Below are positions 52,531 to 64,000 of a DNA stretch of 64,000 bases, piece after piece. The notes under the pieces were generated by a model. That model saw nothing but the letters and a program-made list of their open reading frames with translations. It did no database searches and was not told the DNA's origin. This DNA comes from Zantedeschia hybrid cultivar. Its lineage: Eukaryota; Streptophyta; Magnoliopsida; Alismatales; Araceae. The stretch covers positions 54,291,564-54,355,563 of the forward strand of contig JARZZO010000010.1 of the NCBI GenBank assembly GCA_030544215.1, read 5' to 3'. Position 1 is the first letter of the stretch; each line of letters begins with the position of its first letter. The position numbers were made by a program, and so were the translations under genes.

Positions 52531-53797
52531 CTTTCATTAGTTCATTGATAATCCTAACTTTAACTGATAATCATTCATTTCATATAGAAAGTACAAACTT
52601 TAATTAATACTCCTCATCCTTTCATTTCAATATAATGTGGAAAAACAAATTACAAAAGATGACTATTAACGACCAAGTAACAATTCTCTTAACATAGTTC
52701 AATCTTTGTTCTACACTTTCCAACTTCTTCTCCATTTTTCTTGAAAAGGTACTTCTAGTCCACAGTGGAATGATGATGATCATCCACCCAGTTAAAGTAG
52801 TCACAGCCTTTCTTTCCTTTATAACTTCTCCCTTTGCTCCTTTCCTTTGTGGATAGGAAAATCAGAGGTTGGCATTCATAAAAGCATACCGGAGCTTCCA
52901 CTTGTTCTGATGCTTCAGGATGAGAATTTGCAAAGGAGGAGCTTAATTTGACTCATTGTAACTGCTTTTGCACCAGGAAAAGCAATTATTCATCTTTGGT
53001 AGCTACTGTCCTCCTCGTCTTTGGCGATTATTGTCCTCTACAGCGATTGTCGTGGTCTCCGACAGCTATTGTCCTCGTCGTCAACAGCAGCTATCGTCCT
53101 CTGCAATGGCTCTCATGGTCACTGACGGCTATTATCTAAATCGTCGTCTCCTATAGTTGTTGTTGTACTCTGCAGTGACAATCGCGGTCTCTGGTGGCTA
53201 TTGTCATCATCGTCTCTGGTAGCGGCTCTCGTGGTCTCCGATGACCGTCATATATGGTCTTCGACGGACGTTGCTGTGGTCGTCTCCGAGGAGGAAGTGT
53301 ACTGGGAGAAAACGGTAGTTGTCGTCGTCCTTATCTCTGGCAAGGGAAAGATGGCTGGGAGAGGGGGCGGGGGGGATAGCCTCACTTCCATAATAGAGAA
53401 AACGAATGTTGGAGGTTATTTTGGTAATCTTCCTGTGTGCCCTACCTGTAGCCGTTAAATTGAATATTCCTGGCATCTTCTAACAGAACTTAACCTTAGC
53501 GGCAATTTTGATAGATTTTCATAATAAGAGGAGTATGTATGATATTTGACAACTAAGAAGGGTATATTTGATATTTTGTATGTAAAAAGGGTATATATGA
53601 AATTAACTCTAAAAAGAAGTAAAACTGTTTAATGGTCCAGGTCAAGTCTAAGCCCACATGCCTATCTCTGTGCCCAGGTTCAGCCCAAACCTAATGAATT
53701 TATAGAGAAATACTTGCTGCCACAGAGGGGATCACAGTCCACACTTATGCGATCCACCGGCTTAGGCCACGTTAGCATACGACCCTTTTTTGTTTTT
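52531..53797. other. Non-coding stretch with degenerate TC/GTC-rich repeats
   Basis: From about 52985 to 53290 a unit of about 40-45 bp (GTGGTCTCCGACAGCTATTG and variants) repeats with many changes. This creates short ORFs on both strands (52948-53156, 53201-53458, 53207-53476) that look like repeat artefacts. The rest shows nothing recognisable. Confidence 0.5.
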
Positions 53798-54192
53798 GGG
53801 TTTTTTACACCCCTCAAATACACCATATTTGCATATATACCCCCAACTCTTGCATATTATTTTTTATACCTCTGAGATCTCAAACATGCTGCAATTATAC
53901 CCCTCCGTCAAAATACCATTAAATCAAATTAAAAGTTTTTGCATATATACCCCAAAATGCATTGATATTTTGCATATATAATCCTAAGTTTACTAGAATT
54001 TTGTATATGTACCCTTGATGTTATCAAGATTTACATAATCTTTTTGACACATTTAGTTAGAATTCACATTATTTTAATGGAGGGGCATAATTGCAACATA
54101 TTCGAGATTTCAGGGGTATTAAAAATAATATATAAAAATTGGGGGTATCTATGCAAATACGGTATATTTGAGGGGTATATATGTAAAAATCC
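53798..54192. mobile_element. Mutator-like MITE with long inverted repeats
   Basis: Arms of about 120 bp (53798-53920 and 54070-54192) are inverted copies, with words such as CCCCTCAAATACACC on the left and its counterpart on the right. The centre also has TGCATATATACCCC-type repeats. Flanks TTTGTTTTT (53789-53797) and TTTATTTTT (54193-54201) match at 8 of 9, compatible with a 9-bp Mutator-type duplication, although the site is T-rich and this may be chance. Confidence 0.7.
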
Positions 54193-55507
54193 TTTATTTT
54201 TTGCTCATACAATTAAAAATCAGATGTATAGACATCAAAATGTGGTGGTTCTCTAGCTCAATAGTTTCTTTTTTTTTAAATAAAAATGACTGACTGTGCT
54301 GCCATCCAATCAAAATGATACTACAACACTTCAAACATTGCAATTAATGTAGATCTATAATACCTAAGATATTATAACAAGTATTTCTCCTGAGTTTATT
54401 GCATGTCAATAGAGCGGACTTCGACTTGGCTTAGCAGCCGAAAGTTATATTAAAAAGAAAAATTCTAGCCCTTAGACAAATTTAACCCCAAAATTTCAAT
54501 CCATTCTTTTATTAACATCATATTTAAAATATTATTGAAATAGGTGTCACCAATTCTATTTCTAATTCTAACATGTCCATTAACAAAAGGCGTCAAAGGT
54601 AGATATTTCTGATTCCATTTACAAGTTGTTTGCAGCCCTAAAATAAATAGACACAAAAATTACCAAATCAGTAGATCAAGTAGCTTTATTCACAGGGCAC
54701 CCTCTAACATTCATCTTTTAAAATACAATATTATCAAAATGAGGAAAATATCTATATTAAGGATTTTCTAGATTAAAGTGCCATATGTAGATATTCATAA
54801 AGACGGTTTCTTACAATGTTAGATATAATTAGAAATTATCTATGAAACAGATATAACACTCGGCATTAGAAATTTTGGTTTTAGCAAAAGGTTAAAATAG
54901 ACAGTGTGTTCTTATTTCCACTTTATATTCAGAAATGAAAAAGGCATGCTACACAGGCAGCCGGCTATATATCTATATCTATATCTATATATATAGTAAG
55001 GTCCCATTATGTCCTACATGACGGTAAAAAGAACTTGTTAGGACCTTTTTTTTATTTTCAGATTTTTTTAGGATTGTCCGATTGTTTTTTTACTGTCTAT
55101 TTTAGGTCGGTTTTGGATTTTTCAGATTTTTCAGAATTGTTGATCTAAGATCAGGTTATAAGGCTATATGGGTGTTTGAGGTGGTAACGTGATAAAGAAA
55201 GCAAATATTTTGGTTATCAATTTCATTTAAATGGGAGCACAACATTAATTCAAATGTTAACTTTTTCTCTCAAATGAGATGAATAGAAGCCAGAAAATAT
55301 TTTCAATTAAAAGCTGAAACCTTAAAAAATGGGCTTTTGTAAAGTAGTGGACTCAACTAAGGATGTCAATGGTAACTGATTATTCCCACTGTTCATAGTT
55401 TAACAAACGCCTTGGATAGTCTTTTTAGCTCTAACTTAGTGGAGTATTTTAAACTATTTTCTCAATGGATACAAAAATTGAAATTGTTATCTACTGCTAT
55501 CTGTCAA
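54193..55507. other. Intergenic stretch, nothing recognised
   Basis: AT-rich with short unsupported ORFs. A (TCTATA)n microsatellite lies at about 54964-54998. No gene, RNA or element end was recognised. Confidence 0.5.
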
Positions 55508-56120
55508 TAGGGATGTAAAAGGATATATAACGGATGGAACAATGGCTCTATCCTTATCCTTATCCTTTAAGCAACATGTGTCCCTTATTTTTATTCTTAT
55601 CCTCTTGTATCTTTATCCTTTAAAATTATCAGAAATTGTCAAAAACGGATACATAAAATTAGATTATTAGACAATACTATGTGTGAACATAAGTTTAATT
55701 TTTTAGCGTGCCTATAGAGAATGAAGGAATTCTACTTTCAAAATATACATATGTATAAATTCTTTCTAATTAATTCTTTTAAATTAATTGTAAATCATGA
55801 TCAAACTAATGAATGAAAGAGAGAAGGGTTAAAGAATAGTGTCGACAATAAGATATGTAATTATGTAAGTACATGATTGTATATTTCATTTAGAGATGAG
55901 AGTTTTGAATAAGCTATCATCAATAGATAAGATGAGCAAACGAAAACGGTCGGATACTCAGATAATCAAATTCGGAAGAAAGTGTATCCTTATCTTTATT
56001 TTAAATCATTCGGATATAGATAGTATCTTTATCTTTATCTTTTAATATGTATCATTTTATGACCTTTAAGTTTTGGAAACGGACAGATAAATAGATTTTT
56101 GGATATCATTTACATCCCTA
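55508..56120. mobile_element. hAT-like MITE
   Basis: Ends TAGGGATGTAAAAGGATAT and its inverted form ATATCATTTACATCCCTA mark a 613-bp element rich in TCCTTATCCTTA-type words. Eight-base flanks TCTGTCAA and TTTGTAAG agree at 5 of 8, an eroded duplication at best. No transposase ORF. Confidence 0.65.
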
Positions 56121-56755
56121 TTTGTAAGTATGCATTATTATATTTTGACAATTTTATTTCTTATCATGTTTCTGATTTTATTTGTCTTTTAAGGAGATTT
56201 TGGACATTTAAGTGAGAGAAGATAAGTGATTTTGTGTTTCTTAGAAAATAGTTACTTTTTGTATGTGTATTTAATTTTAAATAAATAATTTATAGATAAA
56301 TTTGTACTTCAAATTTGACTTTCATAACATATTATTTTGACTATTAACTATTTGATAATATATCAATAATCACTTCCCTCTAGATATTCCAAAGTAGGTT
56401 TAGATAGAAATGAGATTCTTTAGAGTTTTTTTTTTTAATATGTTTTTGGACACTGAAGATGAAGTATACTTATATTTTCTCATCATTTCATAGTAAATGA
56501 CCTATTCATCCTTCTTCCCATGGATTTAGGGCATACAAAGGACCTATATATATATATTCAAGATACATCCTTTCCTCATAGTTAACGGAAGCTAATTAAC
56601 GGATATACAATTTGTCTAGCGGATGTAGAAATGGATTAGTCTAGAACAATATTCATTTTTATACTTAGCCATCTCCATTCACATGAAAAAATGAATGATT
56701 TTTTTGATACCTGTAAATGCATAAAAATGGCAAACCGTTTTAGTCTTACATGAGA

Positions 56756-57091
56756 TGTTGTAAAAATAGGCGTGTGCTTATAAGCAGAGTGTAACCTCTC
56801 TTCTCAACGAGAATCCTTTTCTAAGGAAAATAATAAAATCCCACCTCCGCTCTGGAGACAATATCTCAAGGAAGGCATGCAAATTTTCATACATCATCAT
56901 ATGGCGCCGTCTGTGAGAACTGAACAAAAAGCCACTAACTTGTCCGAGCATCCCTAACCGGCCTGATTCGTCCAGCGGCTCAAAGGGGTCCGCACATGCC
57001 TACTTTCACAGGGGGCTGTGTAGAGGCTTATAAGCAAAGCGCTCTAGGGACAATACCTCAGGGAAGGTACACAAATTTTCATGCATCATCA
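56756..57091 (+). mobile_element. Miniature LTR element (TRIM-like)
   Basis: LTR 1 at 56756-56899 ends CATCATCA. A primer site starting TGGCGCCGTCTGTGAGAAC follows at 56902. The interior is about 110 bp and ends in ACAGGGGG, a short purine tract at about 57009-57015. LTR 2 (57017-57091) shares GCTTATAAGC and the last 65 bp but lacks about 70 bp in the middle. The whole element is about 336 bp with no coding capacity. No clear target duplication. Confidence 0.62.
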
Positions 57092-57789
57092 ATATCGATC
57101 CTTATAAACATGGTGAATTCAAAATAATTTATAGTATCTTACATATTTTGATCTCAGTGATCCTTGTATACTTAAATTTTTAGTTTTAATCTTTACCGTT
57201 TACTTCAATCAAATTTTCATAACTCTACCATGTTCTCTATTTAAATTTTGAGCTTTACTTGTTGCATTGACAATTGACACTGTGCTCACTGTTGATTCAG
57301 CTAAAAATAAATAAAATTGAAATCCTTTATATTGCCTCAAATATGCTTCATGTGTATGTACAATCCAATCTCCAATAGGACGACTCAAAAACAATTAAAA
57401 GATAAAAAATTATTATTAGACTCAACTCATTAAAGTCATTTTTTATTATTCACTAGTTTGTTTTATTTTTTAGAGTCGTTTCAATTATGTCCATCTATTT
57501 TAATATTGATCTGAAGAATACTTCATGAATGTTTATTTCTTTTAAACGATTCTAGATTAAAATGATTTATTATTAAATAATATTAAAATTATAAGGACTA
57601 ATATCAAAACATGCAAGATACATATTTATTTTAAAGTTATTACACCAATAGGGGTTGATATAAAAAAAAGTCCTTAAATGTGAGAAAGACTACCATATGC
57701 CGAGGAGAAGGGTATTCAGAAGAATGACTTCTACAAACGAGGGCAAAGTGGATGCGTAATTTCTCCTCATAAGAGAGGCAAAAGTTCTA
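57092..57789. other. Intergenic stretch, nothing recognised
   Basis: AT-rich; a small minus ORF (57209-57394) has no recognisable domain. Confidence 0.5.
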
Positions 57790-58261
57790 CTCTCTCTTAT
57801 CCTCTAACCAAAACCCCCTTAAAAACCCAGTGCAAAGGTGGCTCTTTTGGCACACTCCCCCACCGTCGGAAAGTACTGAACAGTGAACAAAATCTCCGGT
57901 GGATTCCCTGTTGCCGCTGCCAAGTGTGGAGTTCTAGTTGAGAAGCGCCGCTGTGGGCTTAATCCTTCGCTACTGGGCAGTGTAAAGTTCTGTGCTTTTC
58001 TTCTTCTCCTGAATTCTTTGATGGGTGTGAAGTGTGCGAGCGGCTGGAGATCTGGGGAGGTCCTCTGAAGGGTTCCTCACAATGGCGTCTCTCTCCTTTG
58101 CACCGCCTGTTCCTCTGCTCAGGTCCTTCTTTCTTCCTGTTCCACTCTGCTTACCTATCTCGTGTTTTCACTCTTCCTTTTTTTCTCTGCTTTTTTACTG
58201 GATTTTGAAGCATAAAGTTTCAGTTTTTCGATTTTTCTCTGTCCTTGCTGGAGGGGAATAG
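57790..58261 (+). CDS. Possible first exon of an unidentified host gene
   Basis: A TC-rich stretch (CTCTCTCTTATCC near 57790) and a GC-richer region precede ATG 58082, which opens MASLSFAPPVPLL. A candidate donor CAG/GTCC follows near 58120. If unspliced, the frame runs to 58261. The N-terminus is Ser/Ala/Pro-rich as in plastid-targeted proteins. An upstream ORF at 57883-58068 is also present. I recognise no protein family and no downstream exons, so this may be a gene fragment or chance. Confidence 0.25.
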
Positions 58262-59282
58262 GTAGAAGGATGGGAGGGGCCGGAAACTAGCGAAATGCTG
58301 CTTCTGCGTTACATGCTATGGTGCGTGAAGCACAGTTACAGGGATGGCGTGTTATGGACAGGAGAGCAGATCTAGTGGAAGACGAGCAATGTTATGGATG
58401 GCGCATTGGCGCGTAAGAAATAGCTTAGAACTGGATATGATGAAGGACGTTGGTATTGGATTGATAGTGGGGGGTTCAGAAATGTGTAATAACCGACTTT
58501 AACACGCCTTCTTCCTTTTTTAGAGGTAAACAGTGGTTGGGGTTGGAGTTCCGAAAGTTTTTAAGGGGAAAGAAGATGTGGAATTCATTGATGTCAAATG
58601 AAGCAGCTCTCAAATTTGACTGACGCAAATGACTGATGAATGAACAAACTGATTGATAGCTAGACTAAGTTTGTTTGGAAGTGGATAGTACCTAAATAAG
58701 AAAAATGTATGTTACAAGTATGGTGAGTGTAAGCTCTCAAACTTCTCTTCTACAAAAGCACACCGAGTCGGTGTGTTCACTCTTCCACCCTAACCTCCGG
58801 AGTCCGGATAAATAAAGGTGAATGACTCTCATTTACATTACAAATAGCTTAGCCCATTCCCGCACCCTGTATCAAATGAGAGAGGCTGCCCTATCCGGGG
58901 TCTTGGTCTCAATTCTAAAAATCCTCGCAGCGGGAAATAGGTTCCTCTATCGTGGATGAAAATAAAGGCAGATTTAAGATAGAACTTTTCACTATTTTTC
59001 ATCTCCAGATCATGTATCCATCATATTGGAATCAATATGCTCCACCTGCAGAGTCTCCAACAAGTCCTCCAACTGTTAGGTCTCCTCCTCCCTCAAGTCC
59101 TTTATAAAAGTTGGGGCCATCCTCCTCCTGAGCTCATGTCATCAAAAAAACTGAGCAGCTCCTACGAAAGCATTCCTGGAAAAAAACAATAGAGCTGTTG
59201 AAATTTCATTTCCAGCGAGGACTGACTGCATTACACAACATTTACGACCATTGTCAAGAGCCATCTAGGTGACTGTCTGCAG
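58262..59282. other. Non-coding stretch; one short proline-rich ORF
   Basis: The only item of note is ATG 59011 giving 31 codons (MYPSYWNQYAPPAESPTSPP...) to a TAA near 59106, preceded by an acceptor-like TTTTTCATCTCCAG. It could be an exon remnant. Confidence 0.35.
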
Positions 59283-59832
59283 CTATGTAGTCAGATGCGA
59301 GAGGCGAGTGAGGCGACCAAGGGTTCATGTCAGCCTTAAATGCCTAGGTGATCGCCTAGGCGTTTGAGGCGATGTGCTTTCTTTCATACATCACCATGAA
59401 GGAAGAAAATAGTAGTATGAATAAAATAAAGAAAACTCCAAGATAATCATATGCAAGACCTTGAGAAACACTGATAATGTCCAACATATAATGACCAATT
59501 TGTATAAAGTACTCATGTAATAGTGCATAGTCTTAGGAATCATCAAAAATAAGAAAACGATGTGACAACGTTTAAGGAAAAGGAAAAAACTATGGCATGT
59601 AAGAGATAAAGGGTATTGGACATTATTAAAATAGGCATTAGCTACTTTGGAATAATTAAGAATAAGAAAAGCAGTACCACATAATTAAAAAAAGAAACAA
59701 GTATTTATCATAGACCTCATAGACAAGTGCCTAGGTGAGTGAGGCAAATATGAGGCGAGGCGAGGTGTTCTTGGCTCGCCTCAACCTACTTCATCGCCTA
59801 GGCAAGCAAGGCGATCACCTTTGATAACATAA
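59283..59832. mobile_element. hAT-type MITE with 8-bp target duplication
   Basis: It is flanked by perfect direct repeats GTCTGCAG (59275-59282 and 59833-59840), the 8-bp hallmark of hAT elements. The ends are CTATGTAGTCAGA and, inverted, TTATGTTATCAAA. Both subterminal regions are packed with GAGGCGA/CGCCTAGGCG words in inverted orientation. No transposase. Confidence 0.85.
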
Positions 59833-59840
59833 GTCTGCAG

Positions 59841-61017
59841 CACCTCCTTGGCTTGCAAGGTGCCTCTCCAAATAGGAGAAACATTCCTTGAAGAACTAGG
59901 AAACATATCCTGCATCCTGGGCTGCCTGCACTAGTTTACTTGACTAACATCCAACAGTAGATACCTCTCCTCAATACCAAGCTTCTAGATCCACTTGCCA
60001 AGAAGAGCCAGGTTGAAATCTCATATATTGTTCATGTCAAGCACTCCAGCCTCTTTGTTCTTGCACACACTCCCTCACTTGATGTCATTCCAACCCCTAC
60101 ACTTAATCTCCACTTCCATGCGTGAACTATTTGTACCCCTTTGCATCAAGTTTCTTTACTACAGTTGTTGGAATTCTGAATAGTGACAGCCAGTACATAG
60201 AGAGACTATCTAGTATTCACTTGCAAACCCCCCCAACCCCCCCCGGCGACGAATAGGAGAGGAGCCTCCTTTCCATCCTACTAGCCCAGTTTCAAACATT
60301 TGGATAATTCCCACCCAACGGTTGCAGTGGTGAGTCCAAGAAGCCAAGTTAGCCCCAAATAGGAAAGAGAAAATTCTCCAATTTTGCCCTTAGATAGGAG
60401 ATGTAGACTAAAGCCAAAATTTGATGCTTCAGGTTATCCGAACTTGGTCACCAAAACTAAAATACTTATGTTGCCACACAAACAACAAATTGTCATAGCA
60501 GTACATGATACATGATCAAGATAACAATTGTTATCTGATTTAGGTTTGAATTGGCATGTGTGAGTGTGTGTGTGTTGTTTGCCAGAAGAGGGAAAAGGAA
60601 CAAATTGTTAGACTTTGGAATGAGTTTCTCGAGGAGGCACAGTAGCTTTCAGGAGTGAAGCAAGTCTCTGGGAGGTTTTCACAAAACATATGCTGCAAAT
60701 CACTTGGTAGACCAAAAGGAAAGAAGAATTTTAGATAAAGCAGCCTGAAGTCTTTACTCCCGCTCTGTCAATGAACATGTATTAAACTCTCTTTCAATAT
60801 CAAATATCAAGAAAGGCCCCTTGCCTCCAAATCACACTACATGACTCAGGTAGCCTTCCTTCAAGTTTGAATATGAGTTTTCCACGGGAATTAGATGAAG
60901 ACAAATAAATAGCATATGAAGGTTGAGATCTGAGTAACCTGTTGGTCCAAGGTTCATTTATTTGACATGGAATATTGTATATTGGTTATATCATATGAAA
61001 AGCCATGCATTCTTCAA
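59841..61017. other. Intergenic stretch, nothing recognised
   Basis: Short ORFs only (for example 59995-60183). A C-rich run lies near 60226-60244 and a short GTGTGTGTG run near 60560. No supported gene. Confidence 0.5.
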
Positions 61018-61361
61018 ATTTTTTTTTGGAACGTGGATGGTACCGCAATTTCATTAACTAAAGAAAAAGAAGAGTATAAGTATAAAAGATGAAAAAAGCC
61101 TCTCCAAACAAACATCGCCTATACAAAATCACTATAAGAAAATTGCTCCACTCCCACAAAAGATAAAAAAAGGAGGATTTACAAGTATGTTTGCTACACC
61201 AAAAGGAGGCCCACTCAACACCGACTAGCAGCAATCCTCTCTGCAATCAAGGCTTCTCCACAGAATATCCTCCTGTTCCTTTCACCCCAAACAGCCCACA
61301 AAGTGGCATGAAGAACCAGCCACCACATCATGAAATCATCCTTAGGCACATTGTGCTGAGA

Positions 61362-62073
61362 CTAGGTGGTTAGAAGCTCCTCAACTGTATGAGCAAACAA
61401 CATATGCTGTCCCAGTCTATCAAGAATAAGCTTTCTCACTTCCATAGTGAAAGGACACTCAGCAAAAAGATGATCAACTGGCTCATCCACATTACCACAT
61501 AGGCAGCACGTGGTAATAATATCTCGCATATACCGGGCCAACCTATCATAGGTAGATAATCTCCCAAGTGAAATCCTCCACATGAGCACCTGCACCTTCA
61601 GAGGGCTTTTAATGGACCAGATGCTCCCAGTGAAGGGAGCTCTAAGGCTCCCATCTGTAATAACTGAATAAGCTGAGCTGACTGAGAATTTGCCAGAGGC
61701 CTGCCACAACCACAACCAGCTGTCCTGCTTGTCAGGGTCCACAGTAACATCCTGCAGCAGCATAAGTAACTCACAAAAATTCAATGTCCTCACCCCGCAA
61801 ATGTCTTCTAAAGCTAGGAAACCAGCCTCCCTCACCCTGCCCCGTATCAAATACTTGTGCTACCACTGCTGAGGTATCTGAAGAAAGAGCAAAAAATCTA
61901 GGGAAAAGGTTGCACAGGGGAACCTGACCACACCACCGGTCCTTCCAAAATAGACAAGACTGTCCATCCCCAAGAATTAGCTGGCTTCCCGCCTGAATGA
62001 TGTCAATGGATTGCAGTACGCCCCTCCAAACATGAGAGACACCATGAGAAGAGCTAGGAGACAAATCCCACAC
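61362..62073 (-). pseudogene. LINE linker and zf-RVT domain
   Basis: 62073-61771 encodes HVWRGVLQSIDIIQAGSQL and LFWKDRWCGQVPL, the segment that follows RT in plant LINEs. After a frame change, 61850-61362 encodes SVSSAYSVITDG, IWSIKSPLKVQVLMWRISLG and the zinc-binding CLCGNVDEPVDHLFAECPF (C-x2-C...H-x4-C). No intact full frame joins the two. Confidence 0.82.
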
Positions 62074-63318
62074 ACTGGCATTCCTGAAATATCTTTACCC
62101 GATGATGTCCAACCACAATCCATCCTCTGAAACTCATAGCTTCCAAAGCCATTTAAACAGATCTTACCCCAACCAATAGCATGGCCTCCTTTCTTCCCTT
62201 CCCCACTACCATGCCAGAAGAACTGACGGCAGATAGAGTCCAACTTTTTGACAATTGAGGAAGGCACTCTGAAGATAGATAAGAAATAGACCGGCAGGCT
62301 ATCAAAGACAGACTGACAAAGCACCATTCTTCCACCATAAGACAGCAATATACCTTTCCAACCAGCAAGTCTAGTCTGAAATCTGTGGATTACTCTCTGC
62401 CAGTCTTTACATCTAAATTCTCCTGGATATAGTGGAAGACCCAAATACGTGATAGGAAACTCCCCAACTTGATATCCCAGAATCAAAGCTGCTCTCCTCA
62501 GAGCCTCTTGGCTTTTACAAATCTTGATGTGACTGCTTTTGTGAAAATTAACTCTCAGACCTGCAATCTTGTCCAACCATTCTAGAATGACTCTAGCCAC
62601 AAAAAGCTGCTCCTCATCTCCTCCCGCAAAGAATAGGATAGTATCATCAGCATACTGAAGATGAGTAATATGAGACCTTTGACTACTGACTTGAAAACCT
62701 GTCAACAAAACTGCCATAGCTGCCCTATCCCACATTCTGCTCAAAATGTGTGCTACAAGAACAAAAAGTAGCAGAGACAAAGGGTCCTCCTGACGAAGAC
62801 CTCTCCCACTATGAAAGAAACCCGATGACTCCCCATTAAGAAGAATTGTGAAGGTACAAGAACACAAAGTAGCAGAGACAAAGGGTCCCCCTGATGAAGA
62901 CCTCTCCCAGACTCCCACTATGAAAGAAACCCGATGACTCCCCATTAAGAAGAAGTGCGAAGGTAGTAGAGATCAAACAAGCTCTGATCCAACCCACTCA
63001 TCTGTCATGAAAACCCATCTTCAATAATATCTAAAATAGGCATACCCAGTTCACCTTGTCATAAGCTTTCTTAGAGTCTAACTTGAGCACCAAGCCCTCC
63101 TTCTTCTGTTGCTTCATGCCAAATATACATTCATATGCCACTAGAAACTTCTCTTGAATATGTATGCTCCTGATAAAAGCCCCTCGATTCCAAGAGACAA
63201 TTCTATTCACCACCTTAACTAGTCCAGAAGTGAGCATTATACACCCTATTCAACAGACTAATAGGCCGATAATCAGATAGGCAGTCCGCTTCTTCCTTCT
63301 TGGGTATAAGTACCAGGA
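61977..63318 (-). pseudogene. LINE reverse transcriptase
   Basis: Starting at the right, IPKKEEADCLSDYRPISLL (about 63310-63250), then LVLKLDSKKAYDKVNW (63031-63237), then LLNGESSGFFHSGRGLRQ and the catalytic LQYADDTILFF near 62650, followed by FPITYLGLPL and RLAGWKGILLSYGGR. The frame breaks between 63031 and 62945. The usual G in RQGDPLS is E here. Confidence 0.85.
62754..62964. repeat. Tandem duplication of about 105 bp inside LINE RT
   Basis: Units 62754-62854 and 62855-62964 both contain GTAGCAGAGACAAAGGGTCC and CCCGATGACTCCCCATTAAG; the second has an 8-base internal insertion. It duplicates the codons around the FFHSGRGLRQ motif. Confidence 0.85.
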
Positions 63319-63377
63319 TGGTTGGCCGGTTGAGTCGGCCTCGATTGCGAATGAGCCGGCCTCGCGAAGGTTCTTTA

Positions 63378-63607
63378 CTATGTAGGTGTGGTAACTGGGT
63401 CAGGCTTTAGTGGGCTCGGGTCGATGGGCCATAACTGGGGTGATAGAGGCGGGCCAAGGTGAGAGAGGCGACCTGAGGTGCTCGCCTTAGGTGACGCAGG
63501 CGTTTCCCTTGATCGCTTAGGCGACAAGGCCCAAAGTGAGGCGCCATGTGGGGCCTCACCTTGCCTCATCGCCTAGGCGAGCACCTCAGTCGTCGTTAAC
63601 TACATAG
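63378..63607. mobile_element. Small MITE inserted in the LINE, relative of 59283-59832
   Basis: Ends CTATGTAG (63378-63385) and CTACATAG (63600-63607) form terminal inverted repeats, and the interior has the same GAGGCGA/CGCCTAGGCG words as the hAT MITE at 59283. No clean 8-bp duplication is visible. The adjoining 63319-63377 is of unclear origin. Confidence 0.6.
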
Positions 63608-63608
63608 C

Positions 63609-64000
63609 TCTCCTACTATTAGTCTTGAGAAGGATCAACTTATGATCAGATATCGGCCTGGCAAGTCACTCAGCCTGAAACCTAAGAAAGTGGTCTTCCC
63701 AATCCACAGAAACCAAGAACCTATCAAGTCGGAAGCAAGACGCCGTATCTTTCATGTTGGACCAGGTAAAATGGAATTAGGCGTATAAATGTTGATGAGA
63801 GCTGCTTGAGTAATAAAATCTTGAAAATTTTCCATAATTCCATTGGACGGGGACGGATCTGACCTCTCATATGGGGCAACTGTTGCATTGAAACCCCCCA
63901 TCACGCACCCATGCTCCTTGGACCTGCAGTGGAAAGCAAGCAAACCATCCCACACCTCCTTCTTCTCCTCCCTACTATAAGGTGCATAAACCCCAGAAAG
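63609..64000 (-). pseudogene. LINE endonuclease, C-terminal part
   Basis: Minus-strand reading gives CVMGGFNATVAPYERSD (the GDFN motif of apurinic-type LINE endonucleases, here with G for D), a frameshift, FYTWSN, then RFLVSVDWEDHF and RPISDHKLI (the SDH motif). The N-terminal part is past the window edge. Confidence 0.75.

Larger units (their letters stand above)
61018..64000 (-). mobile_element. Decayed L1-type LINE, minus strand, continues past window
   Basis: The minus-strand order is endonuclease (64000-63609), reverse transcriptase (63318-62100), linker and zinc-binding domain (62073-61362) and a 3' UTR. It ends in a T run at 61019-61027, that is a poly(A) tail on the element strand. 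Frameshifts, a tandem duplication in RT, a deletion between endonuclease and RT and an inserted MITE show it is inactive. The 5' end is outside the window. Confidence 0.85.

Noticed and set aside
52948..53476. ORFs on both strands in the GTC-rich stretch
   Set aside because: Degenerate tandem repeats of about 40-45 bp account for them; no known domain.
56902..56925. TGGCGCC-type primer site as part of a large Ty3 element
   Set aside because: Two short terminal repeats enclose it within 336 bp and no coding sequence is nearby, so a miniature element fits better.

Overview
The window is plant nuclear DNA, probably from a eudicot. It has AT-rich intergenic sequence, nested LTR retrotransposons, MITEs, a LINE and plant splice signals. 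No complete host gene is visible; nearly everything recognisable is transposable-element DNA. All comparisons between copies were made by eye.

Positions 1 to about 48012 are one old Ty3/gypsy element of the Tat lineage (element A, plus strand, 5' LTR outside the window) with three later insertions. (1) X1, 3095-12046, minus strand, is a non-coding LTR element with a tRNA-Met primer site. (2) A 2.2-kb solo LTR lies at 15190-17403 with a perfect 5-bp target duplication. (3) Element B, 18514-38280, is a young 19.8-kb relative of A with two nearly identical 1.33-kb LTRs. B carries gag, protease with a G-patch-like segment, RT, two RNase H domains and integrase. Downstream of pol it carries two spliced genes on the opposite strand (30665-33380 and 34223-35588), both resembling plant-mobile-domain-type proteins. 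A carries decayed copies of the same two antisense genes (40818-43732 and 44578-45988).

From 48013 a 5'-truncated LTR of the X family (X3) abuts the broken 3' LTR of A. Then follow about 8 kb of AT-rich non-coding DNA with simple and degenerate repeats, a Mutator-like MITE (53798-54192), a hAT-like MITE (55508-56120), a miniature LTR element (56756-57091), a possible host first exon (about 57.8-58.26 kb), a hAT MITE with an 8-bp duplication (59283-59832) and a decayed minus-strand LINE (61018 to the window end) carrying another MITE.

The most striking unexplained signal is a family of about 59 short dyads. Each has left arm AAAGGCGTC (variants), exactly 10 variable bases, then right arm GACGCGTTT (variants). 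The 10-base spacing held in every copy I measured, and the outer arms change in complementary fashion. In A and B they cluster in LTR U3, in the leader, upstream of both antisense genes and in the first intron of one of them. They also occur in the unrelated solo LTR and in a separate stretch at 50686-50854. One reading is a transposon regulatory or anti-silencing system made of dispersed dyad sites plus element-encoded antisense proteins; that is inference.
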